Origin: Acidobacteriaceae bacterium
GTDB taxonomy: Bacteria; Acidobacteriota; Terriglobia; Terriglobales; Acidobacteriaceae
DNA length: 40,585 bases
Reading direction: 5' to 3'
Assembly (NCBI GenBank): GCA_003151435.1
Contig: PLXP01000134.1
Coordinates: 6,048 to 46,632 of the forward strand
Shown here piece after piece: positions 16,191 through 23,384 of this stretch (positions are counted from its first letter, which is position 1; every line of letters begins with the position of its first letter). The notes beneath the pieces were generated by a model, which did no database searches, was not told the DNA's origin, and saw only the letters and a program-made list of their open reading frames with translations. The position numbers and the translations under genes were made by a program.

Positions 16191-16894
16191 CGAACGCCGC
16201 CCAACACAACGAGCAATCGCGCGTCGTTCTTCGCGCGGAAGACGTGTGGAAGAGCTACGACGATGAAACCATCACCGTGCTGCAAGGCGCGAACTTCGAG
16301 GCCGTCCAAGGTCAGACAGTGGCTCTCTGCGGTCCCTCAGGATGTGGCAAGAGCACGCTGCTGCACTTGTTTGGCGGTCTTGATACGCCCGATCGCGGGC
16401 GCGTCGCGGTCAATGGCATCGAGGTCAACGAGCGCCGCAATCTTCTGCGCCTGTTGCGGCATGAGGTTGGATTTGTTTTTCAACTCCACAACCTCATACC
16501 CGATCTGACGCTCGAAGAGAACTGCCTCATACCCACCGTTGCCGCGGGAATCGATCGCCGCATCGCACAGGCTCGGCTTCGTCAGCTTACCGATCGCACC
16601 GGCCTCAGCCATCGACTTGGCCAGCGCATCCAGAAGTTGTCTGGCGGCGAGCGTCAGCGCACTGCACTCTGCCGCGCGTTGATGAACAAGCCGAAGATAC
16701 TGCTCGCCGATGAGCCCACCGGCTCGCTGGACGAACATACCAGCGCGATAGTGTTTGAGCTGTTGCTCGATGTGGTCGCCACCGAAGGCGTGACTCTGCT
16801 GATGGCCACGCATGATCGTGGTCTCGCCGAGCGCTGCGATCGTGTTCTGGAAATGCGCGATGGAAAGATTCATGAGCCAGAGTATGCGCGATGA
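16187..16894 (+). CDS. ABC transporter ATPase (LolD/MacB type)
   Basis: The protein is 235 residues. Walker A is GPSGCGKST (about 49-57), the Q loop is FVFQLHNLIPDLT, the signature is LSGGERQR, Walker B is ILLADEPTGSLD, and the switch histidine lies in MATHDRG. FQ-x-HNLIPDLT and the short length place it in the LolD/MacB/FtsE group that pairs with four-helix permeases such as the one just upstream. The ATG overlaps the permease stop as ATGA. The 3' end overlaps the next gene by 23 bp. It is cytoplasmic and drives the permease by ATP hydrolysis. All nucleotide-binding motifs are intact. Confidence 0.95.
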   Translation: MTNAAQHNEQSRVVLRAEDVWKSYDDETITVLQGANFEAVQGQTVALCGPSGCGKSTLLHLFGGLDTPDRGRVAVNGIEVNERRNLLRLLRHEVGFVFQLHNLIPDLTLEENCLIPTVAAGIDRRIAQARLRQLTDRTGLSHRLGQRIQKLSGGERQRTALCRALMNKPKILLADEPTGSLDEHTSAIVFELLLDVVATEGVTLLMATHDRGLAERCDRVLEMRDGKIHEPEYAR

Positions 16895-18209
16895 ATCTGC
16901 GAGTCCCTATCGCATGCCGCGCGTGGTTTCCAGCGCTGCGTGGCACAGCCTTCTGTGGCTGGTCGTCGCCAATGCCATCGGTACGATGATCGCGATTCTT
17001 CTGCTCGTTCCCGGCTTGAACCAACTCCTCGGCGAATGGACCTATGGCCGCTGGATCATGGTGCACATGAACCTGATGCTCTACGGGTGGACGAGCCTCC
17101 CGCTGGTTGGCTTTCTCTTCGTCACCTATGGCGCGGACCACGGCGATCTAGCGAAGTGGTGCCGGCCCGTTCTGTGGGTGTGGTCCGTCGCGCTTTTTGT
17201 AGGCTCGCTTTCCTGGCTGTCCGGTCACTCCAGCGGCAAGCTCTTTCTCGACTGGAGCGGCTATGCGCGGGTTGTGTTCCCGGTCGCGCTCATCGCACTT
17301 TGGCTGCTACTCGTTGTCGCCATGGTAAGAAACTGGCGTGACCCGAAGCATGCCACCATAGCCGGCCGCGCGGCAAAGCTTGTCGGCCTCGCGATTCTGC
17401 TGGCCGTGCCCTTCGCTCTATATATTGAATCCAGTCCCGGCCTCTATCCCGCCGTCAACCCCGATACTGGCGGTCCCACCGGAACAAGCCAGCTTGAATC
17501 CTCGTTGATGGTCGTTGTCATTCTGTTGATGTTGCCGTTCGGAATCACGCGCCGCAAAGTTGCGAGCCAAAGGCTCATCAATATCGGCTGGGCCGTGCTT
17601 GTTGCAGAATCCCTGTTGTGCCTCGCGCTGGGTCATGCGGACACCAGCCACCACAGCCCCGCGCAGTACCTGAGCCTCGGCAGCCTGCTGGTGTGGTTGC
17701 CGCTCATGCCGGCCTACTATGCGGCCTTCGAGTGGGGAAGCAACACGCGCCGTTGGCGTTACGCCTTTTTGTGGTGGTGGGGCGCGCTGGTGCTCACAGG
17801 CTGGATCTTTTTTCTTCCCGGCGTTCTCGACCACTTCAAATTCACCGACGGCCTCGTGGGTCATTCGTTTGTCGCGATGGCCGGCTTCACGTCGAGCCTT
17901 CTCATCTTCGTCATGATCCAACTTATGGGTGAAGACGGATGGATCTTCAACCGATCCCGCTCGTTCTATCTTTGGCATGCGAGTGTCGTCGGCTACATTG
18001 TCGTTATCACCGTGGCAGGCTGGCTTGAGGGCTTCGATCCCACATTCACCATCGTTCCCGGTCCCACACGCAATGTCCTCTACATACTGCGATTGGTGAC
18101 GGGGATTTGCATGTTACTTGCGTCCCTCGATTGGTTCGTCGATGCTTCAACGGTGCTTCGCGAACCAACCCCCGCTGCGATCCCCGTTGCACAGGAGCAG
18201 ATAGCATGA
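16872..18209 (+). CDS. CcoN-like haem-copper oxidase subunit I homologue with incomplete ligand set
   Basis: The 445-residue protein starts at ATG 16872 with GGAAAG just upstream; ATG 16884 is an alternative. It has about twelve hydrophobic segments. Similarity to cbb3-type subunit I (CcoN) is clear in places: WIMVHMNLMLYGW (His65, aligned with the first low-spin haem ligand), HHSPAQYLSLG before a WLPLMP helix, GHSFVAMAGF (His331), and SRSFYLWHASVVGYIV near 363-378. The canonical set is incomplete. No WxxGH copper ligand is seen, and where CcoN has GHVH the second histidine is Phe333. The copper-site histidines are shifted (His255, His260, His261). It may therefore bind fewer haems, lack CuB, or act as a quinone- or electron-transfer membrane subunit. 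It overlaps the ABC ATPase and is coupled to the next gene by ATGA. Confidence 0.75.
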   Translation: MSQSMRDESASPYRMPRVVSSAAWHSLLWLVVANAIGTMIAILLLVPGLNQLLGEWTYGRWIMVHMNLMLYGWTSLPLVGFLFVTYGADHGDLAKWCRPVLWVWSVALFVGSLSWLSGHSSGKLFLDWSGYARVVFPVALIALWLLLVVAMVRNWRDPKHATIAGRAAKLVGLAILLAVPFALYIESSPGLYPAVNPDTGGPTGTSQLESSLMVVVILLMLPFGITRRKVASQRLINIGWAVLVAESLLCLALGHADTSHHSPAQYLSLGSLLVWLPLMPAYYAAFEWGSNTRRWRYAFLWWWGALVLTGWIFFLPGVLDHFKFTDGLVGHSFVAMAGFTSSLLIFVMIQLMGEDGWIFNRSRSFYLWHASVVGYIVVITVAGWLEGFDPTFTIVPGPTRNVLYILRLVTGICMLLASLDWFVDASTVLREPTPAAIPVAQEQIA

Positions 18210-18616
18210 ATCGTCGCATCCTCTTCGCATATCAGTTGCTGACAGGCGCCTCAGACACCGCAACCGGTGCGCTGCTCATCCTCGCACCGGAACTCACCCT
18301 GGGCCTCATGCGCCTGCACGTGCCTGCTGACGCGCTTCCGTTCGTCTCCTTCATTGGCGCGTTCGTATTCTCGGTAGGGCTGGCGTGTCTTTACGGTGCG
18401 TACCTCGTCTGGTGCAGTGCCGAGAAGTCAAAGCTCGAGATGGTCTGGCTGCTCACCGCTTTCACGCGCAGCGCTGTGGCCATCTTTGTCTTGCAGCAGA
18501 TCATGGTCGGCGCGCTTGAGGCCGGATGGCTGACGGTTGCCATTTCAGACGGGACCTTTGTCGTAATCCAGGCCGTTGGTCTGCGCCGAGGCTGGTTGGC
18601 CAATGCCGCCCGGTAA
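18206..18616 (+). CDS. Small four-helix membrane protein of unknown function
   Basis: The protein has 136 residues from ATG 18206, which overlaps the previous stop (ATGA) and has AGGAG about 9 nt upstream. Four hydrophobic segments occur at about 8-28, 44-66, 78-98 and 102-124. No cysteine pair or histidine-rich motif for a cofactor is seen. I do not recognise the family. It sits between the CcoN-like subunit and the MFS-cytochrome c fusion and overlaps the latter by 14 bp. A structural or assembly subunit of that membrane complex is therefore the simplest guess, comparable in position (not sequence) to small subunits of cbb3 oxidase operons. Confidence 0.75.
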   Translation: MNRRILFAYQLLTGASDTATGALLILAPELTLGLMRLHVPADALPFVSFIGAFVFSVGLACLYGAYLVWCSAEKSKLEMVWLLTAFTRSAVAIFVLQQIMVGALEAGWLTVAISDGTFVVIQAVGLRRGWLANAAR

Positions 18617-20501
18617 GTCGCGCACTTCGTCGTGGCAAGGCGTCGTCCTTGTCGCGATCACGTACACCTATTTCCTCATCTTCGCGCAGTTCGCGTTCCT
18701 GCAACGGCTCGCCACTCTCGGCATTGCGGAAACTCACCTGAAGATCGTGATGGCCGCGATGGCCATCGGCGGAATTCTCTTCAGCCTGCTTACTCCGCGC
18801 ATTCGATTCATCCAATCGCCGAACCTGCGCCTTCGCGTTGGTCTGGGAGCATCGAGCGCGGCGGCATTGTTCACGCTACTGCCGCTCAGCTTCGTCGCAG
18901 CCACGGCCCTTTCGTTCCTCATCGGTGCGGCACTCGGCGTTCTCACGGTCACGCTGGTCACGAACCTGCACCAATGGGTCGGCAATCGCAACGCGCTGCT
19001 CAAGGTCGGTCTCGGCACCGGCATCGGTTACTTCGCGTGCAACGTTCCTCTGCTCTTTACAGCCACGCCGCAAGTGCAGGCCGCGACCGCCGCTATCCTT
19101 TGCTTTGCCGCTCTCTGCCTGCCTCTGCGGAGCGCCCCGGAGACCCCTCCGCAAGCGCCCAATCCACCACAGACTGGGCGAAGTTTCCTTCTCGTACTCG
19201 CCAGCTTTGCTGCGCTCGTCTGGCTTGACTCCGCAGCGTTCTTCATCATCCAGAACACTCCAGCCCTGAAATCCGGAACGTGGCAAGGTTCAATCCACCT
19301 TTGGACGAATGCAGCACTCCATTTCGCTGCAGCCCTCGCCAGCGCGTGGCTCCTCCGGCGCAAAGGCCTCTCATTTGTTCTCTACGGAGCCTTTGTTGCA
19401 TTGGGCTGCGCCTGCCTGCTGCTTCTTTCGCCCGACCGCATCCTGGTTGCGTCGATCCTTTATCCCATTGGCGTTTCGCTCTACTCGGTGGCTCTCGTTG
19501 CCTATCCCTCGCTGTTCGCGCCCGTCTCCACCGCGGCCGAACGGGGCCGCCAGGCCGGTTGGATTTACGCCGTCGCCGGTTGGTCCGCATCGGTGCTGGG
19601 AATCGGCATGGGGCAGAACCTCGGCTATGTTCCGCCCGCGTTCGTGCTGGCATCGGGAGTGGTCATTCTGCTCCCCTGGCTGTTCCGGCTCTTCCTCAGT
19701 CGAATGCGCGAGATCGTTCTGGCCGAAGTGGTTCTTCTTGCCGCGTTCGGCCTGAATCGCGTCCTGCAACCCGCACGTCAAACCTCACCTTCGTCACAGA
19801 TCGAGCGCGGACGCCAGGTTTATATCTCCGAGGGCTGCATCAGTTGCCATTCGCAATATGTGCGCCCCAACACCTCTGACGTCCTTATGTGGGGGCCCGT
19901 CGAAAGCATTCAGGAAATCCGCCTGCAGCATCCTCCGCTCATCGGCAATCGCCGGCAAGGGCCCGACCTCTCGCAGGTGGGCGTGCGTCGTTCCGCCCTC
20001 TGGCTCAAGGCCCATTTCTATGACCCGCCTGAGGTAAGCGGCGCATCCATCATGCCCACGTTTGCGTTTCTCTTCCGCGACCAACGTGGAGGCGACCTTG
20101 TGGCCTATCTCGCAAGCCTTCGCGGGGCCGACGCGCAGCAACACATCGCCGAAGTGAGGCGTTGGCAACCCTCCACCGCCGCGGTGCAAGCTGCCAATCC
20201 AGCCGAGGGAAGGTCCCTCTACCAACGCTACTGCGCCACCTGTCACGCCGCGGATGGCCGCACGCACAGCACATGGGAAGCCGGCTTCAAGCGTCTTCCG
20301 ACGGATCTGATCGACGGCCCTTTCTACGACCTGCCGGGTTCAGGCACACGCGAAGAACGGATGATTCGCATCGCGCAGATGGCCAAATTCGGAATTCTAG
20401 GAACCGATATGCCCGGACATGAATACCTGCCCGACCAACAGATTGCTTCCATCAGCCTTTGGGTGTTGCAGAACATTGCGCATCCCGTTCAAAATCAATA
20501 A
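18603..20501 (+). CDS. Fusion protein: MFS-like membrane domain + CcoO-like cytochrome c + second cytochrome c domain
   Basis: The protein is 632 residues from ATG 18603. Residues 1 to ~385 form about twelve hydrophobic helices with a central soluble loop near 180-195, an MFS-like arrangement. A last helix (about 375-395) leads to a domain resembling CcoO, the monohaem subunit II of cbb3 oxidase. It contains GRQVYISEGCISCHSQYVRP (haem site C412-C415-H416), GPDLSQVGVRRS, and SIMPTFAFLF (candidate Met484 ligand). A second class I cytochrome c follows with C544-x-x-C547-H548 (YCATCHAADG) and Met603 in TDMPGHEYL. Both haem domains should face the periplasm. CcoO normally has one N-terminal anchor helix, so replacement by a full transporter-like domain is unusual. 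The preceding overlaps indicate co-translation with the CcoN-like protein, its likely partner. Confidence 0.82.
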   Translation: MPPGKSRTSSWQGVVLVAITYTYFLIFAQFAFLQRLATLGIAETHLKIVMAAMAIGGILFSLLTPRIRFIQSPNLRLRVGLGASSAAALFTLLPLSFVAATALSFLIGAALGVLTVTLVTNLHQWVGNRNALLKVGLGTGIGYFACNVPLLFTATPQVQAATAAILCFAALCLPLRSAPETPPQAPNPPQTGRSFLLVLASFAALVWLDSAAFFIIQNTPALKSGTWQGSIHLWTNAALHFAAALASAWLLRRKGLSFVLYGAFVALGCACLLLLSPDRILVASILYPIGVSLYSVALVAYPSLFAPVSTAAERGRQAGWIYAVAGWSASVLGIGMGQNLGYVPPAFVLASGVVILLPWLFRLFLSRMREIVLAEVVLLAAFGLNRVLQPARQTSPSSQIERGRQVYISEGCISCHSQYVRPNTSDVLMWGPVESIQEIRLQHPPLIGNRRQGPDLSQVGVRRSALWLKAHFYDPPEVSGASIMPTFAFLFRDQRGGDLVAYLASLRGADAQQHIAEVRRWQPSTAAVQAANPAEGRSLYQRYCATCHAADGRTHSTWEAGFKRLPTDLIDGPFYDLPGSGTREERMIRIAQMAKFGILGTDMPGHEYLPDQQIASISLWVLQNIAHPVQNQ

Positions 20502-20527
20502 GACCCCGGTCCTACAGGAGAAAACTC

Positions 20528-21106
20528 ATGAAGACTGTCGCAAAAGCTCTCATCCTCGCGCTCTCAATGTCCCTCGGCTCCGTTGCGTTTGCCCAGCCTC
20601 AAACCTTCACCGTCAATTCAGATGCGAGCCACGTTGCCTTCGCATTGGCGGGAAGCGGCCACCACGTGGAGGGAACTTTTCACGTCCAGAGCGGATCCAT
20701 CACATTCGACAGCACCGCGTCCATGATGACGGGCTCGGTGGTGGTTGCGGCGGGTAGCGGCAACAGCGGCGAGCCGAGCCGCGACAAGAAGATGAGTTCC
20801 GACGTGCTGAACGCCAACCAGTTTTCCGAGGTGTCGTTCGTTCCCAGGACCTATCAAGGCACCATCGCGCCCGCCGGCGACTCCTCCATTCAGGTCACCG
20901 GCGTGTTCACGCTCCATGGCGCACCGCACGACGTAACCGTCCCCATGCAGATCCATATCGAGGGCGCCAACCTCACGGCAAAAGGGCAATTCAACGTTCC
21001 CTACGTCAAGTGGGGCCTGAAAGACCCAAGCATCTTTATCCTCAAGGTAGCCAAGGAAGTAGGCATCGACCTCACCCTCGTGGGCACGGTTACTCCGGCG
21101 AACTGA
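20528..21106 (+). CDS. Secreted YceI-family lipocalin-like protein
   Basis: The protein has 192 residues with AGGAG 7 nt before ATG 20528. The signal peptide is residues 1-22 (hydrophobic core, SVAFAQ). The mature part matches the YceI fold: opening strand FTVNSDASHVAFALAGSGHHVEGTFHV, then the conserved region KKMSSDVLNANQFSEVSFVP, then VTGVFTLHGAPHDVTVPM, and a C-terminal YVKWGLKDPS. Solved YceI proteins have a lipocalin-like barrel that binds long polyisoprenoids. Escherichia coli yceI lies next to a cytochrome b561 gene, so pairing with a membrane cytochrome recurs. Here it ends an operon that begins with a polyprenyl synthase, which makes isoprenoid binding a reasonable prediction. It is 26 bp after the fusion gene. 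Confidence 0.9.
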   Translation: MKTVAKALILALSMSLGSVAFAQPQTFTVNSDASHVAFALAGSGHHVEGTFHVQSGSITFDSTASMMTGSVVVAAGSGNSGEPSRDKKMSSDVLNANQFSEVSFVPRTYQGTIAPAGDSSIQVTGVFTLHGAPHDVTVPMQIHIEGANLTAKGQFNVPYVKWGLKDPSIFILKVAKEVGIDLTLVGTVTPAN

Positions 21107-21396
21107 GCCAGAATCCTCCGCGGTGCCCCGTTTTGTCCGGTTAGCTCTCGGCGCACGTCGGCTCGGGTTTCCATGTACCGCTTTGAAGTTTGGTGGGACG
21201 GAAGCGAACTGGCCGCGCGCCGATCAGTTTTTCTTCCCTCCCAACCTTCCCCCGCCGGTAACCGTCTAATGCTTCAGCGCCGGATTCGGCGTGTTGGTAT
21301 ACTTGGACTTGGCAACACCGGTTGGAAGGCCCCCGGCACTCCGGGGCTTTTTTCTTGGGATATCCCGCCAGTTTGGGTCTCGGGAGAAGGAAGTAC
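21107..21396. other. Leader region upstream of dxs
   Basis: This is a 290-bp gap between the YceI gene and dxs. A TATACT hexamer at 21298-21303 is a plausible -10 element, but its -35 is poor (TTCAGC at 21273-21278, spacing 19). A strong GC hairpin with a T-run follows at 21329-21353, listed separately, then GAGAAGGA as the dxs ribosome binding site (near 21384-21391). The remainder shows no clear feature. Confidence 0.5.
21329..21353 (+). terminator. Intrinsic terminator hairpin upstream of dxs
   Basis: GCCCCCGG (21329-21336) pairs with CCGGGGC (21341-21347) around a CACT loop, with one bulged C, and is followed by six T (21348-21353). This is a standard Rho-independent terminator on the plus strand. 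It may end the operon finishing at 21106. Because it is only 43 bp before the dxs start and a -10-like hexamer lies before it, it could also act as an attenuator in the dxs leader. Confidence 0.75.
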
Positions 21397-23286
21397 ATGG
21401 GAACACTGCTGGAAGCGATCCATTCCCCCGCTGATCTCAAGCGCCTCAACTATGCGCAAATGGCGGAGTTGGCGGAAGAAATTCGCGCATTCCTCATCCA
21501 ATCGCTGTCGAAGACTGGCGGCCACCTCGGCCCCAATCTTGGCGTAGTTGAACTCACGATGGCCATGCACTACGTGTTCAACACCCCCCAGGACAAGTTC
21601 CTCTTCGACGTCAGCCACCAGGTTTATACCCACAAGATCCTCACGGGACGCCGCGAGCGATTTGAGACGATTCGCCAGCCCGGCGGATTGAACGGGTTCA
21701 TGCTCCGCACCGAGTGCGAGCACGATTGCTATGGGGCCGGTCACGCCGGAACCGCGCTCTCCGCCGCCCTCGGCATGGCCGTGGCCCGCGACCTGGCCGG
21801 CGGCAACGAGAACGTCATTGCCGTGGCCGGCGACGCTGCCTTCACCAACGGCATCTCGTTCGAGGCCCTCAACAACATCGCCGAGCAGACCAAGCGCCTC
21901 ATCATCGTGCTTAACGACAACGAGTGGTCCATCGACCGCAACGTCGGCGCCATTGCGCGCTACTTCCACCGCATCGTCACCAACGAGCACTACCAGCATC
22001 TGCACGACTCGGCCAAGAAGATCGTCCAGAAAATCGGTGGCAAAACCGCGGTCACCGTCATGCGACGCGCCGAAGAAGCCGCCAAAGGCATGCTCTGGCC
22101 CTCCATGCTCTTCGAGGAATTCGGCCTGGAATACTACGGACCCATCGACGGCCACAATCTGCCTCAGCTTGTTGAGACGTTCAAGTTCCTCAAGAACGCC
22201 GATCGCCCCGTCCTGCTGCACGTACTCACGCAAAAGGGTCGCGGCTTTCAGCCGGCCATGGATCTGCAGAAGAAGTTTCACGGCCTCGGACCCTACGATC
22301 CAGAAACCGGAAACACTCGCCCCACCGGGCTGCCCACCTACTCTGAAAGTTTTGCAAATACGCTTGTCGAACTGGCCAACAAAGACGAACGCATCGTAGC
22401 CATCACCGCGGCCATGCCCAACGGCACCGGCCTCGATCTCTTCCGTCCCCACCACCCCAAGCGCTACTTCGATGTTGGCATCGCCGAGGAGCACGCCGTG
22501 ATTTTTGCGGCCGGCATGGCCACGCGGGGCTTCCGTCCGGTCTGTGCCATCTACTCTACGTTCCTGCAGCGCGCCTTCGACCCCATTGTGCACGACGTGG
22601 CCTTGCAAAAGCTGCCCGTGCTCTTCTGCATGGACCGCGCCGGCCTGTCCGGCGACGACGGCCCCACGCACCACGGGCTGTTCGACATCAGCTATCTGCG
22701 CGGCATTCCTAACATGGTGCTGATGGCTCCCAAGGATGAAGACGAATTGGCCGACATGATGAAGACCGGCCTTCAGCTTCCGGGACCAAGCGCCATCCGT
22801 TATCCCCGTGGCGCCGTGGTTGGCGTGGTTCGCAAGCCCGAGCCGCAGTTGCTGCCCGTCGGCAAGGCCGAGGTGCTGGCCGATGGCTCCGACGTCGCGA
22901 TTCTCGGCCTCGGAGCCATGACATCGATGGCATCTGAACTCGCCGCCCGGCTGGAGCGCGAAGGCTACTCCGCCGCCGTCATCAATCCCCGCTTCGTCAA
23001 GCCGCTCGACCGCGAAATGCTCGAGGCATACGCGCGCCGCGTCGCCGTCTTCGTCACCATTGAGGATCATGTGAAGATGGGCGGCTTCGGCTCCGCCGTG
23101 CTCGAAGCTCTCGACGAGATGGGCATTGCGATTCCGGTGGTGCGCATCGGCTGGCCCGATCACTTTATTGAGCACGGCAAGATCGACGACCTGCGCGCCA
23201 AGTACGGATTGACGGTTGAAGATGCGCATGCGCAGGTTCTCCCGTTGCTCGCACGCCGCCAGCGGCCTACTTTGGTCGCCAGCTAA
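21397..23286 (+). CDS. dxs: 1-deoxy-D-xylulose-5-phosphate synthase
   Basis: The enzyme has 629 residues, normal for the family, from ATG 21397 with GAGAAGGA upstream. It joins pyruvate and glyceraldehyde 3-phosphate using thiamine diphosphate, the first step of the MEP isoprenoid pathway. Visible motifs are SKTGGHLGPNLGVVELT (substrate site), FDVSHQVYTHKILTGR, GYxG-type ECEHDCYGAGHAGTALS, the cofactor-binding NDNEWSID (Asn173-Asp174-Asn175), the catalytic glutamate region GIAEEHAV, and RAGLSGDDGPTHHG. The thiamine diphosphate motif begins G145-D146-A147 where most homologues have GDG. The C-terminal transketolase domain is complete. Its position after the polyprenyl synthase operon brings precursor supply and chain elongation genes together, although a terminator separates them. 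Confidence 0.95.
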   Translation: MGTLLEAIHSPADLKRLNYAQMAELAEEIRAFLIQSLSKTGGHLGPNLGVVELTMAMHYVFNTPQDKFLFDVSHQVYTHKILTGRRERFETIRQPGGLNGFMLRTECEHDCYGAGHAGTALSAALGMAVARDLAGGNENVIAVAGDAAFTNGISFEALNNIAEQTKRLIIVLNDNEWSIDRNVGAIARYFHRIVTNEHYQHLHDSAKKIVQKIGGKTAVTVMRRAEEAAKGMLWPSMLFEEFGLEYYGPIDGHNLPQLVETFKFLKNADRPVLLHVLTQKGRGFQPAMDLQKKFHGLGPYDPETGNTRPTGLPTYSESFANTLVELANKDERIVAITAAMPNGTGLDLFRPHHPKRYFDVGIAEEHAVIFAAGMATRGFRPVCAIYSTFLQRAFDPIVHDVALQKLPVLFCMDRAGLSGDDGPTHHGLFDISYLRGIPNMVLMAPKDEDELADMMKTGLQLPGPSAIRYPRGAVVGVVRKPEPQLLPVGKAEVLADGSDVAILGLGAMTSMASELAARLEREGYSAAVINPRFVKPLDREMLEAYARRVAVFVTIEDHVKMGGFGSAVLEALDEMGIAIPVVRIGWPDHFIEHGKIDDLRAKYGLTVEDAHAQVLPLLARRQRPTLVAS

Positions 23287-23384
23287 ACCGCAGTTGTCAT
23301 CCATCGGGTGTGCATTGCAGACAGGTTCGTGTAACCATTCCGGCCATATCGCTGTGCGACAATCCACATCAGACTGTTTTTGCC

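Noticed and set aside
21274..23367. Long open frame on the minus strand opposite dxs
   Set aside because: It mirrors the codon pattern of dxs, which is a complete and recognisable enzyme; GC-rich codon bias creates such antisense frames.
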